The notes beneath the pieces are model-generated. The model made no database searches, had not been told where the DNA came from, and saw only the letters and a program-made list of their open reading frames with translations. From Opitutales bacterium UBA5694 (lineage in GTDB: Bacteria; Verrucomicrobiota; Verrucomicrobiia; Opitutales; Opitutaceae): 64,000 nucleotides of DNA. Both the position numbers and the translations under genes were made by a program. Each line of letters opens with the position of its first letter. Within the stretch, counting starts at the first letter, position 1. This document shows, one piece after another, positions 9,474 to 18,512 of the stretch. The stretch is taken from assembly GCA_002420185.1 (NCBI GenBank), contig DIHO01000014.1, forward strand, positions 24,293-88,292, given 5' to 3'.

Positions 9474-10355
9474 TTATTCCCAAGGTGGTGATTCTGGAAG
9501 GCAGGCCTCGAATTCGTCTTCCAACTGCTTCTTGTAGTCGCCCGCGTAGGTGCCTGCGAAGAAGCGATCTAAGGCCTCTTCATGGAGCCGTTGCCAGCTT
9601 TGCTCTTCTGATCCGGGGTTGATCGGAAAAAAAAGGGCGCCGGTGGCCTCTGCGGCCTTTCGATCTCCGGGAGCATCCCCGATCATAAGAATTTTGTCGG
9701 TGGGGTACTTATCCTTAGCCGCCATTTCAAGGTGCTGAACCTTGGTTCCGAGCTCTTGGCCAGCAATAATGGATACACAGTCGCGGATGCCTTGCTCTTC
9801 CCATTCGCGTTCGAGGGCATCGACAGGGGTTTGGGAAATGCACATGGCGTCGGCCTTCTCGTTTATTTTAACCAGCGTTTCCCGGACAAGCGGGAAAGGC
9901 GGGACACCATGGACTATATCCGCTACCGATGCGTTTACGCCGTCGGACCATATTTTCACGGGTGCAAGACCTTCGTTGCCTCCGGCGACTTCAGTGTTAA
10001 GGGTAGCGTTGCCTAGCTTGGTTTCACGACCCATCCATTCATCCAGGGCGTAAAGGTCGGGTAGCTTTACGTTGCGGGCGGTAACTTCTGGGCGCTCGCT
10101 GAGAAGCTGGATCGCCGATTTGAGCGCAGGGAAACGATTGCAGCCGCGACTTTTGGAATAGAGGTTTACGAACTCCCAGACTTCGCGAGCATACTTGCTG
10201 ACCGCTTGAAGATTCCAATACTTAATAAACATGGGAGCGAAGCACTCTTTGTGCTTGATCTCCATGCTGTCGAAGATGCATCCGTCAGAGTCGATGCCGA
10301 CAAAGAACTCTTTCATAGGTTGGTGGTCTCGTAGAATTTGTGCTAGGTCGTTCAT
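9474..10355 (-). CDS. HAD-superfamily hydrolase
   Basis: A 293-residue protein with all HAD signatures: motif I DSDGCIFDS near residues 22-30 (nucleophile and acid/base Asp), motif II CISQTP with Ser/Thr, a Lys in the TKVQHLEMAAKDKYP segment, and motif IV GDAPGD. A helical cap of about 130 residues sits between motifs I and II. It is probably a cytosolic phosphatase of a small phosphorylated metabolite; the substrate is unknown. MKEFFVGID at residue 14 is an alternative start. It is a stand-alone gene with a decayed DUF1080 gene upstream. Confidence 0.9.
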   Translation of the reverse strand: MNDLAQILRDHQPMKEFFVGIDSDGCIFDSMEIKHKECFAPMFIKYWNLQAVSKYAREVWEFVNLYSKSRGCNRFPALKSAIQLLSERPEVTARNVKLPDLYALDEWMGRETKLGNATLNTEVAGGNEGLAPVKIWSDGVNASVADIVHGVPPFPLVRETLVKINEKADAMCISQTPVDALEREWEEQGIRDCVSIIAGQELGTKVQHLEMAAKDKYPTDKILMIGDAPGDRKAAEATGALFFPINPGSEEQSWQRLHEEALDRFFAGTYAGDYKKQLEDEFEACLPESPPWE

Positions 10356-10477
10356 AATAGTCAGGAATCCCCTAGCACAATTGTTGCAAAAGAAAAGGGT
10401 TTTGCACGGCTTTTGATTCGTACTGTATCTGGAAATCTTTCTTTCTCCACTGGGGTGTGATTCATCTTATAGATGCT

Positions 10478-10925
10478 TTAGCCTATTCTCCTATACATAC
10501 CAAAGACTTTTGGGGACATGGGCCTGTAGGTAGGTAACCCCACCTGTTGGATTGAGCAAACCCCTTTGCGGGTGGGTTTCCGTTCGGGGTTTTCCGGTTC
10601 GAAGTAGTCAACTACCGGTTTGTCATTGAGCCAGACTTGAATCCGTTTTCCCTCAGCACGAATGCGTGTCTCGAACCACTCGGTATGGTCGAGCAGCGGT
10701 TCCGTAAGATCTGCCACATCGTAAAGCCATCCCGTGTTCCGCGTGACCTTGGAGCTTGTATTCAAATTTATTTCTTATCCATTAGCCAAGTGACCTAACT
10801 CGTCTCAAAGATCTTAGTCAATATGGATAAAGTTGCCCGATTTGGAATCGGGCTCATCTTTGGCAGCTGCCATCAGTTCAAAATTCTTGAACTCGATCGG
10901 GAAGACAATTTTTGAACACATTGAA
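10478..10925 (-). pseudogene. Decayed DUF1080 (3-keto-disaccharide hydrolase) gene
   Basis: Reading across frames gives the family signatures in order: FPIEFKNFELMAAAKDEP, then two stops, INLNTSSKVTRNTGWLYDVADL, EWFETRIRAEGKRIQVWLNDKPVVDYFEP, and in a different frame TYLQAHVPKSLWYV with an in-frame stop before RLKHL. The signal peptide and first strands are gone. An intact homologue is at 19806-20468, so this is a dead paralogue, or an independently acquired copy that has decayed. Confidence 0.75.
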
Positions 10926-10975
10926 TTTTCGTTTGGTCTTCCCGAAGCGTAACTAGCGGTTTGAATAGGGTAAGG

Positions 10976-12061
10976 ATGATGGGCGAAACCGACTACACAG
11001 AGATTCTGAGCTTGATCGAACGTGTGGATCCAGTGTCTTATTGTCGTACTCGGAATTTCATCGATGGTTCGGTTACTAAGCTGTCTCCTTACATTTCACG
11101 AGGTGTCATTTCAACCAAACAAGTCTTTCGTGCGATTAAGGAGCGTGGGATCGATCCCAGGAAAATCGAAAAGTTTATTCAGGAGCTTGCATGGAGGGAT
11201 TACTGGCAGCAGGTTTGGATTGCGAACGGTAGTAAGATCAATCAGGACCTGCGGCGCGAACAGCCGAACTTTTGCCATCATAAAATTCCGAAAGCCCTTG
11301 TTGAGGCGAGCACAGGTATAAATGCTATCGACGAAGCGTTAGATAAATTTTATGAGACCGGGTATATGCATAATCATGTTAGGATGTATGTCGCGTCCAT
11401 TGCATGTAATGTGGGGGGAAGTCATTGGCGTGTGCCAGCTCGGTGGATGTACTACCATCTCCTAGACGGAGACTGGGCCAGCAACGCGCTGAGCTGGCAG
11501 TGGGTGTCTGGATCCAATGCGGGAAAAAAGTACTACGCTAATCAGCAAAATATAAACAAATATTGTCGCACCCATCAAAAAGGGACCTTTTTAGACGTGG
11601 ATTATGGGAGTCTAGAAAAAGCGGAAATTCCCGAAGTTCTTCGAGAAAGGTCAGTTCCCATGCTGGAAACACCGTTGCCGGAAAAAAGGAGCATCGAAAT
11701 TGACCCTGAACTGCCCACTTTGATCTACAATTTCTACAACCTTGATCCGAAATGGCACGAGGATGCGAACTACAATAGGGTCCTGCTGATGGAGCCCTCC
11801 GTGTACAAGGCGTATCCAATATCCAGTAAATCAATAGAATTTATGCTCGGGTTGTCAGGAAACATTAAGGGAATTCAATGCTACGTGGGGGAGTTTGACG
11901 AATTGGTTGAAACATACGGTATCAGAGAGGCGGTTTTCAAAGAACATCCACTCAACAAATACATTGGCAGAGAAGAGCCTCGTGATTGGATGTTTGAGGT
12001 TACGGGATATTACAGGTCGTTTTTCGCGTTCTGGAAAAAGTGCCAAAGAGAGCTGAAGTAG
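10976..12061 (+). CDS. Photolyase-like FAD-domain protein lacking the N-terminal antenna domain
   Basis: About 361 residues. It begins directly in the photolyase FAD domain: LSPYISRGVIS near residue 37, FIQELAWRDYW, GINAIDEAL, GYMHNHVRMYVAS, then DGDWASNALSWQWVSGSNAGKKYYANQQNIN. The Asn next to the flavin and the Trp-Gln-Trp of the electron-transfer chain are kept. The usual alpha/beta antenna domain is absent at the front. Instead, about 130 residues follow the FAD domain, with a strand-like PTLIYNFYNLDP, RVLLMEPSVYKAYPIS, a Gly-rich turn and a conserved-looking RDWMFEVTGYYRSFF-AFWKKC end. ATG codons at 10976 and 10979 and a TTG at 10961 are possible starts. It is coupled to the next gene by a one-base overlap. 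Confidence 0.85.
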   Translation: MMGETDYTEILSLIERVDPVSYCRTRNFIDGSVTKLSPYISRGVISTKQVFRAIKERGIDPRKIEKFIQELAWRDYWQQVWIANGSKINQDLRREQPNFCHHKIPKALVEASTGINAIDEALDKFYETGYMHNHVRMYVASIACNVGGSHWRVPARWMYYHLLDGDWASNALSWQWVSGSNAGKKYYANQQNINKYCRTHQKGTFLDVDYGSLEKAEIPEVLRERSVPMLETPLPEKRSIEIDPELPTLIYNFYNLDPKWHEDANYNRVLLMEPSVYKAYPISSKSIEFMLGLSGNIKGIQCYVGEFDELVETYGIREAVFKEHPLNKYIGREEPRDWMFEVTGYYRSFFAFWKKCQRELK

Positions 12062-13524
12062 TGAAAGCCATTAATCTCGTCTGGCTCAAACGCGACATCA
12101 GGACGCAAGACCATGCCCCCTTCAACGCAGCGGAGAAGGGTAGTCTACCATACTACCCGATATATATCTTCGAGCCATCCCTGTTGGCTCACCCTGACGC
12201 ATCATTGAGGCACCAGCAGTTTATTTATCATTCGTCATTCGTGTTGAATGATGAGCTCATAAAATACAATCGTCGTGTGGAATTACTCTTTGGTGAAGCG
12301 GAGGAAGTATTTCGGTCCATCGCTAGCAAATTTGTGATTGGAAAGGTTTTTTCGTACCAAGAAACAGGCGTAGAGCTCACATGGAAGCGCGACAAGAAAG
12401 TGAATTCTTTTTTTCGGGAGAAAGGAATAGTTTGGAAGCAATTTCAGCGAGACGGTATTGTTAGAGGCATCACAAATCGTGATGGTTGGGACAAAAACTG
12501 GTTTACAACCATGAATGAGCCAGTGCTCAAAAACACCTACTCCGTTTCTGGCGTTAAACCGCTTGCCCACTCTTTTTCTTTGCCAGACGATTTCAGAAGT
12601 CAACTGGAGGCCTACCCCACTGTCTTTCAACCGGCTGGAGAAAAAAGTGGATGGAGCAGCTTGAAGTCTTTCGCAAACGAGCGAGGATTCGATTACAGCA
12701 AGCACATTTCGAAGCCTCAGCAAAGCAGCGTTTCAGGAGGTCGTATTTCTCCCTATCTCGCCTGGGGCAGTTTAAGCATCAAACAGGCCTATCAACACGT
12801 CAAAAACCATGAGAAATACGGTTCTAACAAACGTCCGTTTGGGGCCTTTCTTACACGACTCAAATGGCATTGCCACTTCATTCAAAAGTTTGAAGTGGAA
12901 TGCGAATACGAACATACCTGTATAAATCGAGGATATGAATTGCTTTCCCGCGAGAGCGACCCGGCGAAACTCAGTGCGTGGCGAGAAGGTCGGACGGGGT
13001 TTCCCTTGGTAGATGCCTGTATGCGGAGCGTATCCCAGACGGGATGGATAAACTTCCGTATGCGAGCAATGCTGATTTCTTTTCTCTGCCACCACTTGGA
13101 TCAGGATTGGCGGAAAGGGGTTTATCACTTGGCTCGACAATTCTTGGACTACGAGCCTGGAATTCACTACCCGCAGTTCCAAATGCAGGCGGGCACCACG
13201 GGTATTAATACAATTAGAATTTACAATCCAGTAAAGCAAAGTAAGGATCATGACCCAAGTGGGGTGTTCATTAAAAAATGGGTCAAGGAGCTGGAAAATG
13301 TTCCAGCGGAGTATATCCATGAACCCTGGCTGATGACTGGCATGGAACAGCAATTGTGCGGATTCAAAATTGGCAGGGACTACCCACATCCCATAGTAGA
13401 CCTCCAGGAAAGCGCCAAGAGAGCTCGTAGCAAGATATGGGGGCATCGTAAAAATTTGACTGTAAAAAAGGAGAGCAAACGAATCCTCGCGATGCACACT
13501 CGTTCCAACGTTCGAACTCCCTGA
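12061..13524 (+). CDS. Cryptochrome/photolyase-family protein with unusual flavin-site residues
   Basis: Starting at GTG 12061 (TAGTG overlap with the gene before; another GTG lies at 12040) this is about 487 residues. INLVWLKRDIRTQDH opens a normal N-terminal antenna domain. The FAD domain has GGRISPYLAWGSLS, FLTRLKWHCHFIQKFE, GRTGFPLVDACMRS and TGWINFRMRAMLISFL. At the place of the classic Asn-x3-Trp-Gln-Trp it has DYEPGIHYPQFQMQAGTTG, so the flavin Asn is His and the two Trp are Phe and Met. This variant occurs in a bacterial subfamily annotated only as photolyase-like. Repair or light-sensing activity cannot be decided from sequence. Confidence 0.88.
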   Translation: MKAINLVWLKRDIRTQDHAPFNAAEKGSLPYYPIYIFEPSLLAHPDASLRHQQFIYHSSFVLNDELIKYNRRVELLFGEAEEVFRSIASKFVIGKVFSYQETGVELTWKRDKKVNSFFREKGIVWKQFQRDGIVRGITNRDGWDKNWFTTMNEPVLKNTYSVSGVKPLAHSFSLPDDFRSQLEAYPTVFQPAGEKSGWSSLKSFANERGFDYSKHISKPQQSSVSGGRISPYLAWGSLSIKQAYQHVKNHEKYGSNKRPFGAFLTRLKWHCHFIQKFEVECEYEHTCINRGYELLSRESDPAKLSAWREGRTGFPLVDACMRSVSQTGWINFRMRAMLISFLCHHLDQDWRKGVYHLARQFLDYEPGIHYPQFQMQAGTTGINTIRIYNPVKQSKDHDPSGVFIKKWVKELENVPAEYIHEPWLMTGMEQQLCGFKIGRDYPHPIVDLQESAKRARSKIWGHRKNLTVKKESKRILAMHTRSNVRTP

Positions 13525-13954
13525 CCTACGTAAAAAACTATGCTCGAGCCAGAGGCGACTCCAGCGAATTGAAGCCTTCAGCAACGATAGCAGGAAAGGA
13601 CTGCTCGCGAATTGTTTGACGGAGATTGTCCCGTTTTCATGCGTTTGTTGCTTCTCCCTTCGAAACAGAGAGCGTCCGAACGATCCCGGAGCATCTCGCT
13701 GTCGATTTGTTCAACCTCGCAGTCTTCTGTTATCGCGACCTACCCAAAAAAGTGGCCGGGGCAATTGTTGACCCTTGCGAGTGCGTGCGAGACTCGCAGC
13801 AAAGTACTCGCTCGAATTCATCTGAAAGCACCTCTAGATGGTGCATAGCGTGCTGATTTTTCTCGTTTCTGGAATCAGGCACATGTGGGCGATTGACAGG
13901 TTTTGAATCGATAAAACGAGGAGGGGATCTATTTAAGAGCATCCGCGGGTTGCA
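13525..13954. other. Spacer with a possible decayed minus-strand frame
   Basis: A minus-strand frame from about 13840 to 13550 has gene-like composition but is cut by two stops (pieces include VLSDEFERVL, IAPATFLGRSR and SFPAIVAEGFNSLESP). I do not recognise it. On the plus strand LFDGDCPVF resembles the start of a DUF393 protein, but nothing after it fits. Nothing else is visible until the ABC transporter gene. Confidence 0.3.
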
Positions 13955-13984
13955 ATGAGGAATTGGCTGAATATCTGGTGTATT

Positions 13985-14650
13985 ATGCTATCAGTTGAGT
14001 CCGTTTCGAAAGCTTACCAGAATCGTCGTGTTTTAAATGAGGTCTCCTTTGCCATGAATTCTGGTGAGCGGGTTGCCCTGATGGGCCCCTCCGGTTCCGG
14101 CAAATCGACTTTGCTCAATTGCCTTTCCGGGCTTGATACCCCTGACGAGGGATCGGTCATCTTTGACGGCGAGGAATTGACTCGGCTCTCGTCTGATGAG
14201 CGAACCTTTATACGCAGGGGTCGTCTCGGCTCTATTTTTCAGTTCTTCCATCTGCTTCCCACGTTAACCGCCTTGGAAAACGTGGCCCTTTCTTTGCAGC
14301 TCAATAATTACTCTGTCTCAGAGCAAGTAGAGCTCGCGATGGATATGCTAGAAGAGGTTGGTGTCGACCACCGAGCTAAGGCCTTCCCAATGGAAATGAG
14401 CGGTGGCGAAATGCAGCGGGTAGCGATTGCCAGGGCTTTGGTTATGAAACCGAAGCTAATTCTAGCAGATGAACCAACCGGCAGTTTGGATACGAAAAAC
14501 GGGGAACGTGTCCTCAACTTGATTGAGGCCTTGTCTGAGGCTAAACAGGTAGGGCTCATATTAGTGACCCATCAGGAGGAAACCACGCGAATCTGTCACC
14601 GAACCCTGCATATTCACGACGGCATGCTGTCTGAAGAAGCACTGAAGTAG
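13985..14650 (+). CDS. ABC transporter ATPase, LolD/MacB type
   Basis: About 221 residues from ATG 13985 (an in-frame ATG at 13955 adds ten residues that do not look like family sequence). Walker A GPSGSGKST is near residue 33, the signature MSGGEMQRVAIARAL is intact and Walker B LILADEPTGSLD is complete. The family drives FtsX-type permeases that move lipoproteins, lipids or hydrophobic compounds rather than import solutes. It is followed after 24 bp by an FtsX permease gene and then a CrtC/AttH-like gene, the layout of attEFGH-type operons. Confidence 0.93.
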   Translation: MLSVESVSKAYQNRRVLNEVSFAMNSGERVALMGPSGSGKSTLLNCLSGLDTPDEGSVIFDGEELTRLSSDERTFIRRGRLGSIFQFFHLLPTLTALENVALSLQLNNYSVSEQVELAMDMLEEVGVDHRAKAFPMEMSGGEMQRVAIARALVMKPKLILADEPTGSLDTKNGERVLNLIEALSEAKQVGLILVTHQEETTRICHRTLHIHDGMLSEEALK

Positions 14651-14674
14651 AGGGCTTAGTCCAACCCGTTGCAA

Positions 14675-17323
14675 ATGGAACGTCCAGCGTCACCGCAAGC
14701 CCTACTGGAAGTCTGGCTCAAGACCAGTCTGAGGCATTGGCGGCGGCACAAGCTTCAATCCGCCATCTTAATCGCGATCATAGCTTTGGGCGTAGCGTCT
14801 TTTCTTTCAATTCGCATGGCCAACAGGGCTGCCGTAAAAGGATTTAGCGGATTCACGGAAACCGTCACCGGGAAGGCGGATTTTACCTTGGAAGCTCAAG
14901 GGGGACGGTTTCCCGTTTCCTGGTTGAGTGGAATTAGGAAAAGCCTGCAGCAGAATCCTGTCGAATTGGCTCCTATTCTTGAGGTTCTGGCATTCGTCGA
15001 AACACCAGTGCCTAGGCAAGAGAGATCGAACGATTTCCTGCAAATCCCCGGCGAAACGCTGCGGATTATCGGCGTCGACATTATCGGTATCCAAAACTTT
15101 AATAACCAGAATATCAGTGCATCTCTGTTGTTTTCCGAAAAGGGAGAAGAGGAGCGAGATATCTTCTCCATCGCAAGAGATCCGAAAGCCTTGTTCATAT
15201 CACCCAGATTGGCTGAAAATCTTTGGCTCGCGGTTGGAGATGAAGTTGAAGTCATAGTAGACGACCAGCGTTTTATCTTAACCGTAAGAGGAATACTGCC
15301 AACGAGCCGATCGGGAGTGGAGGTTCCGGAGAATCTGGCAATCATGGATCTACCAGCCGCGATGGCATTGGCGGGTAAGCCGGATGTCGTCTCGCGGGTG
15401 GAAGTGATTGTCGAGGCCGAGGAACGATCGGAGGCTTTTCTAGAGACTATCAGGAGTTTACTGAGCGAACATGCCTCGGGTCGCTGGAGGGTGCTTCAAA
15501 CCGAGCAGAAGGAAGAGACGGGAGCTGCTATGACATCCGCATTTCGGCTCAATCTCACTATATTGTCTTTGATTTCCCTGCTCGTGGGGCTTTACCTGAT
15601 CTGTCAATCGATCGACGCAGCCGTGATTCAGAGGCGCAAAGAAATCGGCATTCTAAGAGCATTGGGATTGATCCCGAAAGAGATTAAGAAGTTATGGCTG
15701 CTTGATCTGACTGCACTGGGGTTCATTGGCGGATTCTTTGGAATTTTCATCGGTTGGGCGTCCTCACAATTCGTGGTCGTGGCCATAGCCAGAACGGTTA
15801 GTGCCCTGTATACCGAAACGACTGCCGAAAGTGCCCAGCTCAATAGCATCGACTGCTTGATTGGAATGGGGCTTGGCGTTTTTGGAAGCCTGGTCGCTGG
15901 AATCATGCCCCTCAACGTTGCCACTCGGACGAGCCCCGCCGAAATAATCGCCAGCGGCCGTCAGGAACTAAATGGAGAAAGGTACCGTTATCAATGGCTA
16001 GGCGGGCTCCTTGTTTTATTGGGTTGCATGAGCTCTTTGGCAAAGCCGGTTATATTTTCCGATGGTCAGGCCTTTCCCGTCTTTGGCTACATAACGGCGC
16101 TTTGTTGGCTCCTTGGAGGAGCACTCACAGTAGCCGGTCTTATTTCACCTCTGGGGAAAGTATTGTACCGTGGTGTATCCAAACATCTTGCGGCAAGAGT
16201 CGGGATCGGAAAGCTGCGTCTGCCAGGTAACCGACATCGATTGGCTGTATCGGGACTTTTTGTGGCGATCGGCATGGCGGCCAGCATGAGTATTCTGATC
16301 GGCAGCTTCGAAACAACGATTACGCATTGGTTGAAGACCCGCTTCCAAGCGGATATCTATGTCGCAAGTCGAGCATTCAGCGGAGTTTCCTCCCAGCACT
16401 TTATTCGTTCGACCACCATTGCTAAGTTGGCGGAAGAGCCTGGAATTGATGCTGTATCCACTCAGCGTTACCTACCCATTCGGTTTCAGGAAAAACAGGT
16501 TTATCTGGTCGGCATTCGTACGGAGCTAATCGAGGACTACGAAAAATTCTTGTGGATTGATCCTCTACTGAGTTTGAGCGATATGCCTGAAGGAACGGAG
16601 TCCTGGGCCATCATCAACGAAACATACTGCTATCGCTTTGGATACCGAACTGGCGATGTAGTCAATCTGGAAAGCAGCAAAGGAAGTCACCCGATTTGGA
16701 TACGCGGAATGAAAGCCGATTATGGAAACGATCAAGGCGCGATATTTGTCGACCAAAAGTATCTGGAATCCTGGTACGAATTGTATGATTTTTCGAACGC
16801 GACTCTTTACCTTTCAGCAGGGGTTGATGTTAATCTGATTGTGGAGGACCTGAAAGAACGGTTTCCGGCATTAGCGATTCGGGAGCAAGAAGCTTTGCTT
16901 AAGAATGCCCTGCAGGTATTTAAAGAAACCTTCGTTGTGACCTATGCCTTGAAAGTGCTGGGATTGTTTGTGGCGGTCATGGGATTAGCACTGGCGCTTT
17001 TAAACATACTTCGGGAAGATATCTCCAGTCTCCATACCCTCCGTGCACTCGGAGTCACTCGAGCCGAGCGAGCGTGTATCACCGCTTGTGAGGGCATGGG
17101 GATGACTCTTATCGCTACGCTAGGCGGGATTCTCCTAAGCTTCGCATTGGGTTGGCTGCTCGTTTTCGTAATCAACCGGCAGAGCTTTGGCTGGACGCTT
17201 CAATACGCCGTTCCTTGGGGTGAAATTTTGAGTTTAGGAATCCTCCTTGTCGCCTTGGGAGCCCTGGTAAGCTGGCTGGTCGGATGGCTGGCAGAAAACG
17301 AAAAACCCGTGCAGGAAGAATGA
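14675..17323 (+). CDS. FtsX-like ABC transporter permease, double-length
   Basis: About 882 residues (ATG 14675; TTG 14669 also possible). It has a first TM near residues 30-50 (LQSAILIAIIALGVASFL), a MacB-type periplasmic domain, an FtsX core of three TMs around residues 290-420, a central pair of TMs near 440-490, a second periplasmic domain starting after about 550, and a C-terminal FtsX core around 760-870. Two permease halves in one chain mean that one copy could replace a pair such as AttF/AttG. The stop overlaps the next gene as ATGA, so translation is probably coupled. Cargo is unknown. Confidence 0.92.
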   Translation: MERPASPQALLEVWLKTSLRHWRRHKLQSAILIAIIALGVASFLSIRMANRAAVKGFSGFTETVTGKADFTLEAQGGRFPVSWLSGIRKSLQQNPVELAPILEVLAFVETPVPRQERSNDFLQIPGETLRIIGVDIIGIQNFNNQNISASLLFSEKGEEERDIFSIARDPKALFISPRLAENLWLAVGDEVEVIVDDQRFILTVRGILPTSRSGVEVPENLAIMDLPAAMALAGKPDVVSRVEVIVEAEERSEAFLETIRSLLSEHASGRWRVLQTEQKEETGAAMTSAFRLNLTILSLISLLVGLYLICQSIDAAVIQRRKEIGILRALGLIPKEIKKLWLLDLTALGFIGGFFGIFIGWASSQFVVVAIARTVSALYTETTAESAQLNSIDCLIGMGLGVFGSLVAGIMPLNVATRTSPAEIIASGRQELNGERYRYQWLGGLLVLLGCMSSLAKPVIFSDGQAFPVFGYITALCWLLGGALTVAGLISPLGKVLYRGVSKHLAARVGIGKLRLPGNRHRLAVSGLFVAIGMAASMSILIGSFETTITHWLKTRFQADIYVASRAFSGVSSQHFIRSTTIAKLAEEPGIDAVSTQRYLPIRFQEKQVYLVGIRTELIEDYEKFLWIDPLLSLSDMPEGTESWAIINETYCYRFGYRTGDVVNLESSKGSHPIWIRGMKADYGNDQGAIFVDQKYLESWYELYDFSNATLYLSAGVDVNLIVEDLKERFPALAIREQEALLKNALQVFKETFVVTYALKVLGLFVAVMGLALALLNILREDISSLHTLRALGVTRAERACITACEGMGMTLIATLGGILLSFALGWLLVFVINRQSFGWTLQYAVPWGEILSLGILLVALGALVSWLVGWLAENEKPVQEE

Positions 17324-18468
17324 TGAACCGAAGACGATTCCACTTATTCCTATTGATATTCAGTATTGTAATACTGGAATGCCTTCGGTCTGACGTTCCA
17401 GAATTTACTCAGGAAGGCTTTCGAGTTCCCCAGCCGTATCAAGCTCTCAAGTTTCCAAGGACGCATGGAAGCCATCCTGATTTTAAAATCGAATGGTGGT
17501 ACTTAACCGGTCACCTCAAGTCCAATTCAGGGAGGGAATTCGGGTTCCAAGTAACGTTTTTTCGCTTTGCTGGAACCAAAGTGGAAATCGGTCTTGAAGA
17601 TCCAAATTTCGGGCAAACGCAGATCTACTCCACCCAAGTGGCCCTGACGGACATTGGAGCAGGCAAGTTCTACTTTGATGAAAGAATCGATCGCAACGGA
17701 TGGGATGCATTTGCGAGCGAAGACATACTCGACCTGAGGCACGGCCCCTGGTCAATGAAGATGACCGACCATCTCAAGGAAGCCATCGAGGTTGGTTTTA
17801 ATATCCGCGACAAGGCGACGGTAAAACTGCGAATGCGTCCGACAAAGCCGTTGGTAGTCTTCGGCCCTGACGGCACTTCCCGTAAAGGCCCCGATCCCAC
17901 TGCACGAAGCTATTACATTACGTTCACCAGACTGGCAGTTTCCGGTAGTATTGAGATCGATAAGGAGATTCTCAATCTCTCGGGCGAAGCATGGATGGAT
18001 CATGAAATTTCTAGCCAGCAATTGAGCGAGAATCTTGAAGGCTGGGATTGGACGGCTATCCAGCTGGATGACGGGCGGGAAATTAAGGCGTATCTCTTAA
18101 GGCAAACCGATGGGACTCCCTCCGAATTTTCGCAACTGATCTGGATCGATGAAGCAGGTCGTTCTGTGTACCAGGACTATGGGGATGAAGGCTTCTCATG
18201 GAGTAAGGAAAGCTTTTGGGAGAGTCCAGTGACCGGTACCGTCTATCCCACCACCGTAACGATTGAAACCGTAGACCCTAAGACGGGATTGTGGAGGAAA
18301 TTAACATTGAGCCCAATCGTTGCGGAACAGGAGCTCACCGGAGACCTTAATGGCACCAACTACTGGGAAGGGGCTTGTAGAGTGACGAATGAAACAGGCA
18401 AGTGGATCGGGCGTGCGTATCTGGAGCTCGCCGGCTATGACGATTCATTGAGCGGTGCATTGCGATAG
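17320..18468 (+). CDS. CrtC/AttH-like lipocalin-fold secreted protein
   Basis: About 382 residues from the ATGATG at 17320, preceded by AGGAAG at a suitable distance; a longer reading from 17284 would lie inside the permease gene. A signal or anchor segment (FHLFLLIFSIVILECL) leads to the family's HPDFKIEWWYLTGHL, EFGFQVTFFRFA, EAWMDHEISS, WDWTAIQLDDGREI and TNYWEGACRV. The fold is a double lipocalin shared with carotenoid hydratase CrtC, but in attEFGH-type operons it is an envelope protein of unknown role. There are no carotenoid genes near it, so carotenoid hydration is unlikely. A Cys at the end of the hydrophobic segment could be lipidated. Confidence 0.88.
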   Translation: MMNRRRFHLFLLIFSIVILECLRSDVPEFTQEGFRVPQPYQALKFPRTHGSHPDFKIEWWYLTGHLKSNSGREFGFQVTFFRFAGTKVEIGLEDPNFGQTQIYSTQVALTDIGAGKFYFDERIDRNGWDAFASEDILDLRHGPWSMKMTDHLKEAIEVGFNIRDKATVKLRMRPTKPLVVFGPDGTSRKGPDPTARSYYITFTRLAVSGSIEIDKEILNLSGEAWMDHEISSQQLSENLEGWDWTAIQLDDGREIKAYLLRQTDGTPSEFSQLIWIDEAGRSVYQDYGDEGFSWSKESFWESPVTGTVYPTTVTIETVDPKTGLWRKLTLSPIVAEQELTGDLNGTNYWEGACRVTNETGKWIGRAYLELAGYDDSLSGALR

Positions 18469-18512
18469 AGGGGCGAAATCTTCTGGCTCCGTGACCTCTA
18501 GCACCACCAAAC

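Noticed and set aside
13612..13848. LFDGDCPVF near 13610 as the start of a DUF393 (DCC-motif) protein
   Set aside because: The second Cys of DG-CP-C is Phe, and no later DUF393 motif follows in any frame.
17284..17319. An earlier start for the CrtC-like gene at 17284
   Set aside because: It would put twelve basic residues before the signal segment and lie inside the permease gene; the AGGAAG before ATGATG at 17320 is a better start.
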